DNA of 64,000 nucleotides from UBA6168 sp964508135 (GTDB taxonomy: Bacteria; Bacteroidota; Bacteroidia; Chitinophagales; Saprospiraceae), in contig CAZDSU010000037.1 in assembly GCA_964508135.1 (NCBI GenBank), positions 1 through 64,000 on the forward strand, written 5' to 3'. A program made the translations under genes and the position numbers. Positions 24,748 through 33,525 of the stretch are shown here, piece by piece (position 1 is the stretch's first letter; the number at the start of each line of letters is the position of its first letter). The notes beneath the pieces were generated by a model that saw only the letters and a list, made by a program, of their open reading frames with translations, did no database searches and had not been told where the DNA came from.

Positions 24748-25941
24748 CTACCTGTAAATCCAAAACGGAAACACCTCTCCCTTCCGAAACGCCTGCTGCT
24801 CCAGCGGCAATTCCAGAAAAGCATCCGTATCCGTCAAGTTGGCGAGGTCGCCGGAACCTTGCCCAGTGACGGGCGTAGCGAGCAGCCGCCCATCTTGGCC
24901 GAAGGCCAATTTCACCTGCAAAAAATAAGTCAGGTCGGGCTTGAAAAAATAGTCCTCCGCCAATACAGCGAATTGACTTTCAATGGGTTGCAGCCCCAAG
25001 CTCGCCCGCAGCCAAGGCCGGAAGTAGCGATGCAGGCACATGAACGACGACACGGGATTGCCGGGAAAGGCAAACACCACCGTCCGCTCCGAACGCCCAA
25101 ACCAGAACGGCTTGCCTGGCCGCTGCGACACTTTGTGAAACAGCTTCCGCACACCGATTTTTTCCAGCACCTCCGGCAAATGGTCAAACTTGCCCATCGA
25201 AACGCCGCCGCTCATCAGCAGCACGTCGTATTTTTTCAGGCAATCGGACAAGGTATTTTGAATGGCGGCTGGGTCGTCGGGAAGGTGGAGCAGGTCGGGG
25301 GCGAGGCCCCAATTGCCCAGCACGGCGGCCATCACGTGCACGTTTGATTTGCGGATTTGGTGGGGCAATGGGGTCTCGTCCACTTCCACCAGCTCATCGC
25401 CGGAGGAGAGGATGGCGACTCGTGGCAATGCGGCCACCAGCAGTTGCGGCTTCCCGACTGTGGCCGCCACGCCGATTTCCGCAGGGGAAATCAAGCGGCT
25501 CGCCGCCACGATGATTTCCCCATTCAAGCGGTCAACGCCCTGGCTGTGGATATTCTGGCCCGCCTGTATTTTTTCGATGGAAATGGTGGCGAAACCCCCG
25601 TCAATGCTGAGGTCTTCGTAGCGGATGACGGTGTCCGTGCCGTGCGGCAACATGGCTCCGGTCATCACTTCGATGCAGTTTTCCGTTTGCGCAAGCGCCA
25701 ATTGCGGAGCACCCGCCGCCTGTATTTTTTCGATGAAAAAGCGGCGCTGCCCCGCCTCGAATGCCCCGTAGTGGATGGCAATACCGTCCATCGAAACCCG
25801 GTCGAAGGGCGGGAAATCACGGTCGGCATGGAGGTCTTCCCGCAGTACCCGACCTGTGGCGAGGTGCAGCGGCACGGTCTCGTCGGGCAGCGGCAGGGCG
25901 TTTGCCAAAACTATTTCAACGGCTTGTTTTACGGAAATCAT
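24748..25941 (-). CDS. moeA: molybdopterin molybdotransferase MoeA
   Basis: A 397-residue MoeA, which inserts molybdate into adenylated molybdopterin. Features: ISVKQAVEIVLANALPLPDE at the N-terminus, RDFPPFDRVSMDGIAI, VMTGAMLPHGTDTVIRYED, the DELV motif ILSSGDELVEVDE, the GGVSMGKFDHLP segment and FAFPGNPVSSFMCLHRYF. The last domain is the MoeA C-terminal barrel. The start is the ATG at 25941 rather than a TTG at 25950. No other molybdenum cofactor gene is near, so it is a stand-alone member here. A long palindromic element lies just upstream. Confidence 0.93.
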   Translation of the reverse strand: MISVKQAVEIVLANALPLPDETVPLHLATGRVLREDLHADRDFPPFDRVSMDGIAIHYGAFEAGQRRFFIEKIQAAGAPQLALAQTENCIEVMTGAMLPHGTDTVIRYEDLSIDGGFATISIEKIQAGQNIHSQGVDRLNGEIIVAASRLISPAEIGVAATVGKPQLLVAALPRVAILSSGDELVEVDETPLPHQIRKSNVHVMAAVLGNWGLAPDLLHLPDDPAAIQNTLSDCLKKYDVLLMSGGVSMGKFDHLPEVLEKIGVRKLFHKVSQRPGKPFWFGRSERTVVFAFPGNPVSSFMCLHRYFRPWLRASLGLQPIESQFAVLAEDYFFKPDLTYFLQVKLAFGQDGRLLATPVTGQGSGDLANLTDTDAFLELPLEQQAFRKGEVFPFWIYR

Positions 25942-25950
25942 GCGAACCAA

Positions 25951-26033
25951 TTGTGGCCGCCCAATTTATTGGGCTGGCCGTTTCCAGTGCTTGCTGTGCC
26001 TGACGGCCAGCCCAATAAATTGGGCGGCCACAA
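25951..26033. repeat. 31-bp perfect inverted repeat element
   Basis: The left arm 25951-25981 and right arm 26003-26033 are perfect complements over 31 bp, separated by 21 nt. Each arm contains the GTGGCCGCCCAAT palindrome found at 10023-10052. The element fills the gap between moeA and the downstream acyltransferase gene, both on the minus strand. Confidence 0.9.
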
Positions 26034-26034
26034 A

Positions 26035-27141
26035 TCAAACCCGTATAAAAATCTTCTTCTTGTACAACACCCACGCAACCAGCGTATTAACCACCACGTG
26101 CAGCAGGGCATTGAAGAACACCGCCGAATTGTGCCCCATCCATCCGAAGAAGGTGTCACGCACCCAATCGTACAGGCTGCCTTCGCCGACTGGAATCATG
26201 CCCATCGCAATGGCCAGCACCTCGTGGCTGAGGTAGATGGCCAGTGGGTTCACGCCGAGCCAGACGAACGGGGTAGTCCAACCTGCTTTCCCTTTAAAAT
26301 CCACGACCCACCAGACGGTGCTGAGGGTGAGCAGGGCCAAGCCGGAGTGGTACAGGACGTAGCTGCTCGTCCAGAGTTTTTTGTTGATGGGGAATGCCTC
26401 GCCCCAGAGCAGACCGCCTAACATCAGCAGGAAGCCCACGGCAAATAGTCCAGCCCAGCGGGGCAGGTCGTCCTGTTTTTTGCGGAGCCAATATCCCGCC
26501 AGCACCCCGCCGAGGCAGGTGGCCACGGAACTGATGGTGCCAAGGATACTCTCCGGGTCGTAGGCTGGGTAGGGGTTTTCGGGGTTGCTCGTATGGCCGT
26601 AGAGGTGGTTGGGCAGCAGCAGTCGGTCAAGCCAGGCACCGAGGTCCTTGCCTTCTTCAAAGCTGGGAAAGCCTTGGCCGGGCACGGGCACGAGCGCCAT
26701 CAGCGCCCAGTAGCTGAGCAAGCAGACGATAGCAATCCAGACTTGCTGGCGGACGCTGGTTTTCATAAAAATGAACGCCGTGATGCCGTACACGATGCCG
26801 ATGCGGGTAAGCACGCCGGGGATGCGCCACGTGGCGAGGTCAAAGCCTGGAGCGCCGTTCAAAAAAATGCCGATGCCGACAATCCAAGCCGTGCGGGTGA
26901 GGATTTTCCGGTACACGTTTTCCCCTCCTTCCTTGCGCTTGGTGAGCGAAAAGCTGATGGCGATGCCCACGATGAACAGGAAAAAGGGGAACACGAGGTC
27001 GGTGGGTGTGCAGCCGTTCCAGGCGGCATGAACCAGCGGCGAGCCTTCGGGCAGGCCGCCAGCGTTGTTGACGAGCACCATCAGGGCCATCGTGAGGCCC
27101 CGGAACACGTCGAGACTGAGCAGACGTTTGTTAGGTTCCAT
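26035..27141 (-). CDS. HGSNAT-like membrane acyltransferase (COG4299)
   Basis: A 368-residue polytopic membrane protein with about ten helices. The opening KRLLSLDVFRGLTMALMVLVN, followed by PTDLVFPFFLFIVGIAI, is typical of the COG4299/DUF5009 family related to heparan-alpha-glucosaminide N-acetyltransferase, which moves acetyl groups across membranes onto sugars. Late helices contain FVWLGVNPLAIYLSHEVLAI. The true substrate in bacteria is not established; cell-envelope glycan acetylation is inference. The start is the ATG at 27141 (MEPNKRLL). Confidence 0.85.
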   Translation of the reverse strand: MEPNKRLLSLDVFRGLTMALMVLVNNAGGLPEGSPLVHAAWNGCTPTDLVFPFFLFIVGIAISFSLTKRKEGGENVYRKILTRTAWIVGIGIFLNGAPGFDLATWRIPGVLTRIGIVYGITAFIFMKTSVRQQVWIAIVCLLSYWALMALVPVPGQGFPSFEEGKDLGAWLDRLLLPNHLYGHTSNPENPYPAYDPESILGTISSVATCLGGVLAGYWLRKKQDDLPRWAGLFAVGFLLMLGGLLWGEAFPINKKLWTSSYVLYHSGLALLTLSTVWWVVDFKGKAGWTTPFVWLGVNPLAIYLSHEVLAIAMGMIPVGEGSLYDWVRDTFFGWMGHNSAVFFNALLHVVVNTLVAWVLYKKKIFIRV

Positions 27142-27289
27142 GTTGAATTTCGTTTTGTTAAAAATTGATTTCTTGCGTTCAATCAATCGCCAATCAAAAA
27201 AACTTATCAGTAACGCAATGCAAGGTTGCTTTCTTAAACTTTTACCCCTCCTCGCCGCCTCCGGCGGCTCGTCGGGGGGGGAGGGTCTC

Positions 27290-27308
27290 TTGGGGCGTTC
27301 CGCCCCAA
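27290..27308 (-). terminator. hairpin downstream of the adenylate cyclase
   Basis: TTGGGGCG-TTC-CGCCCCAA forms an 8-bp GC-rich stem about 40 bp past the cyclase stop. A second hairpin GCCGCCTCCGGCGGC lies at 27254-27268. Neither has a strong T-run, so the terminator call is modest. Confidence 0.45.
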
Positions 27309-27347
27309 ACCCCTATTTTTCAATGCGTAGCTTGGCTAAAAGTGTTT

Positions 27348-29012
27348 TCAACGTTTCCCGGTCACGTAATACATCTCCATTTCCCCCTTATTCTTCACAG
27401 GCACTTTCCCCCGTGACTCGCAGTTGAAATTGTACTTCACCAGCCCGTAGGTCGTTTCGGAGATGTTCACTTGGCCTGGCTCGCACTGCTGCTCCATGCG
27501 GGCGGCGATGTTGACGGTATCGCCCCAGATGTCGTAGGCGAACTTCTTGAAGCCCACCACCCCGGCCACAATTGGACCCGTGTGGAGGCCGATTCGGGCT
27601 TCAAAGTACGGCAATCCCAGCCGCATTTTCTCCGCTTTGTGGTCGTCAAGGAATTCCTGCATTTCGAGGGCGGCCTGCACGATACCTGTTGGTACGGTCT
27701 TGTGTTTCACAAGGCCGCTGGCACAGAGGTAGGCGTCGCCGATGGTCTTTATTTTTTCGATTTCGGGGTGCTGTGAAATGATGTGGTCGAAGGCCCGGAA
27801 GCACTCGTTCAGCTCGTTGACCAATGCTGCTGGCGTGAGGCGTTCAGCGATTTCGGTGAAGTTCTTGAAGTCGGTGAAAAGCACCGTGGCCTCCGGGAAT
27901 TGCTGGGCTGTGGCCGAGCCTTTCTCCTTTAGTTCTTTGGCTACCTCCACGGGCATGATGTTGTAGAGCAGCTCGTCCGAGCGCTGCCGCTCTTCCTCGA
28001 TGATTTTATTTTGCTTCGAAAGCAGGTTGGTGGACTTCTTTTTATTCAAATACCGCAAATAAAATGCGATGGACAGTAGCACTGTGAACAGCGCCGCAAT
28101 GCCAAGCAGGTAATTCAGGTATTTGCCCTGCTCTTGTGCGAGTTCGGCGTTTTGGAGGGCGAGGTCTTTTTGAACGAGGTTAATAGAGTCTATGACCTGT
28201 CGGGCTTCCAACGAATCCACGAGGCGGCGTCTTACCTCGGCGATGTAAAGCACTTTTGTTTTTTCAGCAGACACGGTCTTTAGTTTTTCTTCACTCTTCG
28301 AAACTTCTTCCACTATCATCTGCTTCTCCGACTCCAGTTCCCGCTGGCGCTCGGTGAGTAGGGTCTTGTCCTCCTTCAAAATGTCACGTTCGGTAGAGAT
28401 ATGCTCTTTGTCTTTGGTGACAACGCCGATTTCACCCTCAAGGCGCTTCTTTTCGGCCTCCAGTCGGTCCATCTCCCGCTCCAACTGGCTTTTTTCCCGC
28501 TCGATTTGGTTCTTCTGCACGTCGTACTGCGCCTGCATCTCGCTGATGCTCTTGCCGCCTTTTTTGCTGAAATAGTCGAATGCCTCCTGCACGACCTTGA
28601 GGGCCTTGCGTTCGTTGCGTTCTTTTTCGGCGAGGCGGCTGCGCTCGTCCACGGTCTTGATGATGAGGTCGGCGTCGTTGGCTTCCATGGCAAACTTGGT
28701 GGCGGTGCCGAGCCAGATGTCTTGGTTGCGGTCGTCACGGGTGCGGGCATAGGCCCTGGCCACGAGGTAGGATGCTTCTGCGGCCATGCCGCTGTTCTTC
28801 AGTTCGAGCGCTTTTTGGTGGGCGGCCTTGGCGTAGTCCACGGCTTTTTTGGCGTCTTTTTTCAGCCATTCGGTGCCGAGCTGGTAGTTGAGCGTCATTT
28901 TTTCCTTGGGGGATGTGGCTTCCTTGAGCTGTTGCTCAAGCTGTTCGATGCTTTGGCCGGAGGCAAAATTTGCCAAAAAAACAAAAAATAGAAATAGGGC
29001 GAATCTGGTCAT
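27348..29012 (-). CDS. class III adenylate cyclase with periplasmic TPR-like sensor
   Basis: A 554-residue protein: signal peptide, TPR-like helical repeats (EKMTLNYQLGTEWLKKDAKKAVDYAK and following), a very long coiled coil (about residues 150-290), one transmembrane helix (YLNYLLGIAALFTVLLSIAF), then a class III cyclase domain. The metal-binding Asp residues are in VLFTDFKNFTEIAERL and KTIGDAYLCASG. The Lys in EKIKTIGD and the Asp in FAYDIWGDTVNIAARME are the adenine-selecting pair, so cAMP rather than cGMP is predicted. The domain order suggests an external signal is passed through the coiled coil. The start is the ATG at 29012 (MTRFALFLFF). Confidence 0.9.
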   Translation of the reverse strand: MTRFALFLFFVFLANFASGQSIEQLEQQLKEATSPKEKMTLNYQLGTEWLKKDAKKAVDYAKAAHQKALELKNSGMAAEASYLVARAYARTRDDRNQDIWLGTATKFAMEANDADLIIKTVDERSRLAEKERNERKALKVVQEAFDYFSKKGGKSISEMQAQYDVQKNQIEREKSQLEREMDRLEAEKKRLEGEIGVVTKDKEHISTERDILKEDKTLLTERQRELESEKQMIVEEVSKSEEKLKTVSAEKTKVLYIAEVRRRLVDSLEARQVIDSINLVQKDLALQNAELAQEQGKYLNYLLGIAALFTVLLSIAFYLRYLNKKKSTNLLSKQNKIIEEERQRSDELLYNIMPVEVAKELKEKGSATAQQFPEATVLFTDFKNFTEIAERLTPAALVNELNECFRAFDHIISQHPEIEKIKTIGDAYLCASGLVKHKTVPTGIVQAALEMQEFLDDHKAEKMRLGLPYFEARIGLHTGPIVAGVVGFKKFAYDIWGDTVNIAARMEQQCEPGQVNISETTYGLVKYNFNCESRGKVPVKNKGEMEMYYVTGKR

Positions 29013-29256
29013 CAGTGAGTGAGCATTGAGTTTAACCCTAGGTTGGGTAGGGCAAAGATGGCCATTTTGGCCAACCAACGGTCATTTTTGTGGTTCATTC
29101 TTATCTTCAAACATTTTTCAGGTATTGTTTTGCCATATTCTCATTTATTTGCGCCACAAAAATCAATCAAATAATTGTTGAGCCACAAAATTTTGGAGGG
29201 ATAAAAAATGCAAACACTTGATTTCCAATCGTTTGCAATATTCATTATTTAAACTT

Positions 29257-30333
29257 ATGATAACACTAAAACTCATCGCAGGTCTCGTCCTGCTTGTCGT
29301 GGGCGCCGAGGCACTGGTCAGGGGTGCCTCAAAAATTGCCGCCGCTGTTGGCATTTCGCCGTTAGTCATCGGGCTTACCATCGTCGCTTTCGGCACCAGT
29401 TCGCCGGAGTTGGCGGTGAGCATCGGCAGCGCCTTGGATGGCAAGGCCGACATTGCCCTCGGCAACGTGGTGGGCAGCAACATCTTCAACGTGCTGTTCA
29501 TACTCGGTCTTTCCTCGCTGATAATTCCGCTGGTAGTACACCAACAACTGGTGCGCTTAGACGTGCCCATCATGATTGGCGCAAGCTTGCTGGTAATGCT
29601 TTTCGGGTGGGACGGTACGGTGCAGTGGTGGGAGGGGGGCATACTCGTCGTCATCGGCATCGGGTACACGGTATTCCTCATCCGACAGAGCAAGAAGGAG
29701 CACAACAAGGAGGTGCTCAAGGATTACAAGGAGGAATACGGCGATGGCAATGAGGCGAAAAAAGAGAAAACTTGGTCGCAAGTGATACTGGTCGCTATTG
29801 GCTTGGCACTACTGGTTTTCGGCTCCCGTTGGTTAGTGGAAAGTGCGGTGAGCATCGCCACGACGCTGGGCGTGAGCGAGTTGGTGATTGGCTTAACCAT
29901 CATTGCCGCAGGCACTTCGCTGCCAGAGGTCGCTACCTCGATCATCGCCAGCTACCGCAAACAGGAGGACATTGCCGTCGGCAACGTGGTGGGCAGCAAT
30001 ATCTTCAACATCCTCTTCATCTTGGGCCTGACGGCCATCATCGCCCCTGGCGGCGTACCCGTAAACCCAGAAGCCATGAGCTTCGACGTGCCGTTCATGG
30101 TGGCCGTGGCCGTGGCTTGTCTGCCGTTGTTTTTCACAGGCTATCGCATCGAACGCTGGGAAGGTTTTGTGTTTCTGGGCTACTACGTGGCGTACACGGC
30201 TTACATCATCTTGAAAAGCCAGGAACACGCCTCGCTGGAGATTTTTACCAACGCCATGATTTGGTTCGTCGTACCGCTCACGGTGCTGACATTGGTGGTG
30301 GTGACAGTAAGGGAAATGCGGAAGAAAAAATAG
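29257..30333 (+). CDS. calcium/sodium antiporter
   Basis: A 358-residue inner-membrane exchanger of the YrbG/CaCA family with two homologous halves. The alpha-repeat motifs are visible twice: VIGLTIVAFGTSSPELAVSI with GNVVGSNIFNVLFILGL in the first half, and VIGLTIIAAGTSLPEVATSI with GNVVGSNIFNILFILGL in the second. The glutamates in SSPEL and SLPEV bind the cations. It exports calcium using the sodium or proton gradient. The start is the ATG at 29257 (MITLKLIAG). Divergent from the cyclase gene. Confidence 0.94.
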   Translation: MITLKLIAGLVLLVVGAEALVRGASKIAAAVGISPLVIGLTIVAFGTSSPELAVSIGSALDGKADIALGNVVGSNIFNVLFILGLSSLIIPLVVHQQLVRLDVPIMIGASLLVMLFGWDGTVQWWEGGILVVIGIGYTVFLIRQSKKEHNKEVLKDYKEEYGDGNEAKKEKTWSQVILVAIGLALLVFGSRWLVESAVSIATTLGVSELVIGLTIIAAGTSLPEVATSIIASYRKQEDIAVGNVVGSNIFNILFILGLTAIIAPGGVPVNPEAMSFDVPFMVAVAVACLPLFFTGYRIERWEGFVFLGYYVAYTAYIILKSQEHASLEIFTNAMIWFVVPLTVLTLVVVTVREMRKKK

Positions 30334-30451
30334 GTCATTTGGCAAGGGGAATTTGTCATTGCGGCAAGGTTAGAATGCGATTAAAATAGCGCTGGCCAAA
30401 AAACTTTGCGCCAGCTCATTCATTTTTTACTGCAATTAACCAACTTCGCCC

Positions 30452-32155
30452 ATGCATCCAATTAAACGTTTTTTTAGGCTGCTCCAGATAGACAAAAAGG
30501 ACATCACCTATATTTATCTCTACGCCATCTTCGCTGGACTGATAACTCTCAGTCTGCCACTGGGGGTGCAAGCCATCATCGGGTTGATAGCAGGAGGGAG
30601 CATCTCTAGTTCGTGGGCGCTGCTCATCGGCGTAGTGGCTTTGGGCACGGCGCTGGCCGGGGTGCTCACGGTCATGCAGCTTTCCGTCACCGAGACCATC
30701 CAGCAGCGCATCTTCACCCGGTCAGCATTCGACTTTGCCTACCGCATCCCGAAAATCAAGTGGGAAGCCATTCACAAAGAATACGCCCCGGAGCTGGTCA
30801 ACCGCTTTTTCGATACCCTTACCGTGCAAAAAGGGCTGCCCAAAATCCTAATGGACTTCTCCACGAGTGTCCTCCAGATTTTCTTCGGGTTGCTGCTGCT
30901 CTCGTTTTACCATCCATTCTTCATCTTCTTCGGGCTGCTGCTGGTGGCCATCGTGTTGCTCATCATCCGCCTCACCGGGCCGCAGGGGCTGAAAACCAGC
31001 TTAAAAGAATCGAAGTATAAATACGAAGTGGCCTACTGGCTGGAAGAACTGGCCCGTACGATGGGCACCTTCAAACTGGCGGGCACCAGCGATCTGCCGC
31101 TGCAAAAAACCGACTACCTCGTCAACGGCTACCTCGACGCCCGCAAGGCGCACTTCCGGGTGCTGGTGACGCAGTACGGCAGCTTGGTCGGCTTCAAAAC
31201 CCTTGTGACGATGGGGCTGCTCATCCTCGGCAGCGTGCTGGTCATTGACAACCGTATCAACATCGGGCAGTTCGTGGCGGCGGAAATCGTCATCATCCTC
31301 GTCATGGCCAGTGTCGAAAAGCTCATCCTAACGATGGAGACCATCTACGACACACTCACGGCGCTCGACAAGTTGGGCGGATTCACTGACCTCGATATTG
31401 ACCGGGAGGAGGGCATCCGCTTCGAACAGTTTGACACCGGCAAGGGCATCGCCGTGGAGTTGAGCGGCGTGAGCTACCGTTTTCCCGACTCGCAGGAGGA
31501 TTCGCTTGACGACCTGCACCTCAACATCGCACCAGGCGAAAAACTCTGCATTGCTGGATACAATTCGTCGGGCAAGACGACGCTGCTGCACATCATCGCT
31601 GGGGTCTTCACCGATTTCCGAGGCTCGCTGACGTACAATAAAATCCCCTTCCGCAACCTCGATGCCGTGAGCCTGCGGGCGCATATCGGCGACCATATTT
31701 CCCAAGAAGACATCTTCAAGAGCAGCCTGTTGGAGAACATCACGCTGGGCCACGAAGCAGTGAGCCTACAAGACGCCATCGGTGCCGTCGAAAAGGTAGG
31801 CATGGCCGATTTTGTGAAGAAATTGCCAGAGGGCTATGACACCATTTTGCTGCCTGGCGGCAAAAACCTGCCTCGAAACATCATCTCAAAAATCATCTTC
31901 GCCCGATGCCTAGCCTCCCGCCCGTCGCTGCTTGCCATTGAGGAGCCATTCGATTTTTTGGAAAAAGAAGACCGGGAACGCATCGCCAACCTGCTCATCG
32001 CCAGCCCCCACTGCACACTCGTTACCGTCACCGACGATGCACTAATGGCCGCCAAGTGCGACCGTATCATCATCATGCAGGAGGGCAGCATCGTGGAGGA
32101 GGGGAGCTTTGAAAAAATCAAGCGGAGCAAGCATTTTGAAAACGTGTTCAAATGA
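30452..32155 (+). CDS. ABC transporter of a type I secretion-like system, degenerate ATPase
   Basis: A 567-residue fused transporter: six-helix exporter membrane domain (about residues 20-300), then a nucleotide-binding domain. Walker A is intact (GYNSSGKTTLL). The LSGGQ signature is replaced (GGKNLPRNIISK), Walker B reads LLAIEEPF with Glu instead of the metal-binding Asp, and the switch His is replaced by Asp (TVTDDAL). Several residues of the canonical hydrolysis sites are thus missing. No peptidase C39 domain is present. It precedes HlyD-like and TolC-like genes in a tight operon (6 bp, then 2 bp gaps). The transported substrate is unknown. Confidence 0.88.
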   Translation: MHPIKRFFRLLQIDKKDITYIYLYAIFAGLITLSLPLGVQAIIGLIAGGSISSSWALLIGVVALGTALAGVLTVMQLSVTETIQQRIFTRSAFDFAYRIPKIKWEAIHKEYAPELVNRFFDTLTVQKGLPKILMDFSTSVLQIFFGLLLLSFYHPFFIFFGLLLVAIVLLIIRLTGPQGLKTSLKESKYKYEVAYWLEELARTMGTFKLAGTSDLPLQKTDYLVNGYLDARKAHFRVLVTQYGSLVGFKTLVTMGLLILGSVLVIDNRINIGQFVAAEIVIILVMASVEKLILTMETIYDTLTALDKLGGFTDLDIDREEGIRFEQFDTGKGIAVELSGVSYRFPDSQEDSLDDLHLNIAPGEKLCIAGYNSSGKTTLLHIIAGVFTDFRGSLTYNKIPFRNLDAVSLRAHIGDHISQEDIFKSSLLENITLGHEAVSLQDAIGAVEKVGMADFVKKLPEGYDTILLPGGKNLPRNIISKIIFARCLASRPSLLAIEEPFDFLEKEDRERIANLLIASPHCTLVTVTDDALMAAKCDRIIIMQEGSIVEEGSFEKIKRSKHFENVFK

Positions 32156-32161
32156 AAATCC

Positions 32162-33523
32162 ATGCTGAACATTTCTGAAAATACTATCCTCGACAAAGTT
32201 GACCCGAACCAGTACCGCTCGTTCCGACGCACGACCCTGCCCCGCGCCAACCTCATGTTCAAGCGATGGCTGCTGGTGACGCTGGGCATCATCGTGGTCA
32301 TGCTCTTCCTGCCGTGGACGCAGAACATCCAGACCAAGGGCAAGGTGACCACCCTGCGGCCCGACCAGCGGCCCCAGACCATCCACGCCACCATCGGGGG
32401 GCGGGTGGAAAAATGGTACGTGCGGGAGGGCGAACGGGTGAAGGCAGGCGACACCATCGTTTTCCTTTCGGAAATAAAGACGGAGTACTTCGACCCGAAC
32501 CTCGTCGGGCGAACGGGCTCACAGGTGACGGCCACCGAAGGCTCGCTCGAAAGCTATGGCGGCAAGGTGGCAGCGCTCGAAGCCCAAATCGTAGCCATGC
32601 AGCAGGAACTGGGCTTCAAAAAGCAGCAATTGCAAAACAAAGTACAACAGGGCAGGTTGAAAATCACCTCCGACAGCATCGAGTTGGTGCGGGCAAAAAT
32701 TGACCTTGAAACCGCCCAAAACCAATACCTTCGGGCAAAGGAGATGTACGACAAGGGCCTGACTTCCCTCACCACTTTTGAACAACGCAACCTAAAGGTG
32801 CAGGAGACGGCAGCCAAAAAAATCGAGGCCGAAAACAAATGGCTCATCAGCCGCAACGAATTCGACAACGCCCGCTTAGAGCTTTCGACGGTGCAAAACG
32901 AGTACGCCAATAAAATCGCCAAGGCACAATCGGACAAGTTCAGCACCATTTCCGACCGCTTCGACACGGAATCGAAGTTGAACAAGCTCAAGGTGGACCA
33001 AGCCAACTACCAACTCCGCAGTGGTTTTTATTACATCACGGCGCCGCAAGACTGCTACATCACGCAGGCCATCGTGGCAGGCGTGGGCGAAACGGTGAAG
33101 GAGGGAGCGCCCGTGGTGAGCATCATGCCCGCCGAGGCACAATTGGCTGTGGAAATGTACGTGAAGCCGATTGACCTGCCGCTGGTGTCCATCGGCAACG
33201 AGGTCAATTTCATCTTTGACGGGTGGCCCGCCTTCGTGTTCAGCGGCTGGCCTAACCTGACCTTCGGAACCTACAAGGGCAAGGTGGTAGCCATCGACAA
33301 CAACATCGGGGCGAACAACACCTACCGCATCCTCGTCGCACCGGACGAGGCGGTGAAACCTTGGCCGGCGGCGCTACGGCCTGGCGGCGGGGCACAGTGT
33401 GTGGCGCTGCTGAACGACGTGCCGGTGTGGTATGAGCTTTGGCGGCAGTTGAACGGTTTTCCGCCGGATTTTTATAGGGATACAACCCTACCTACCAATA
33501 TAGACAAAAAGCCAACTAATTGA
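32162..33523 (+). CDS. HlyD-family membrane-fusion protein
   Basis: A 453-residue periplasmic adaptor with one N-terminal transmembrane helix (WLLVTLGIIVVMLFLPW), a barrel-sandwich half (IQTKGKVTTLRPDQRPQTI, GGRVEKWYVREGERVKAGD), a long alpha-helical hairpin (about residues 130-290) and a C-terminal beta-barrel (YYITAPQDCYITQAIVAGV). It would bridge the ABC exporter and the TolC-like channel across the periplasm. It starts 6 bp after the ABC gene. Confidence 0.92.
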   Translation: MLNISENTILDKVDPNQYRSFRRTTLPRANLMFKRWLLVTLGIIVVMLFLPWTQNIQTKGKVTTLRPDQRPQTIHATIGGRVEKWYVREGERVKAGDTIVFLSEIKTEYFDPNLVGRTGSQVTATEGSLESYGGKVAALEAQIVAMQQELGFKKQQLQNKVQQGRLKITSDSIELVRAKIDLETAQNQYLRAKEMYDKGLTSLTTFEQRNLKVQETAAKKIEAENKWLISRNEFDNARLELSTVQNEYANKIAKAQSDKFSTISDRFDTESKLNKLKVDQANYQLRSGFYYITAPQDCYITQAIVAGVGETVKEGAPVVSIMPAEAQLAVEMYVKPIDLPLVSIGNEVNFIFDGWPAFVFSGWPNLTFGTYKGKVVAIDNNIGANNTYRILVAPDEAVKPWPAALRPGGGAQCVALLNDVPVWYELWRQLNGFPPDFYRDTTLPTNIDKKPTN

Positions 33524-33525
33524 AC

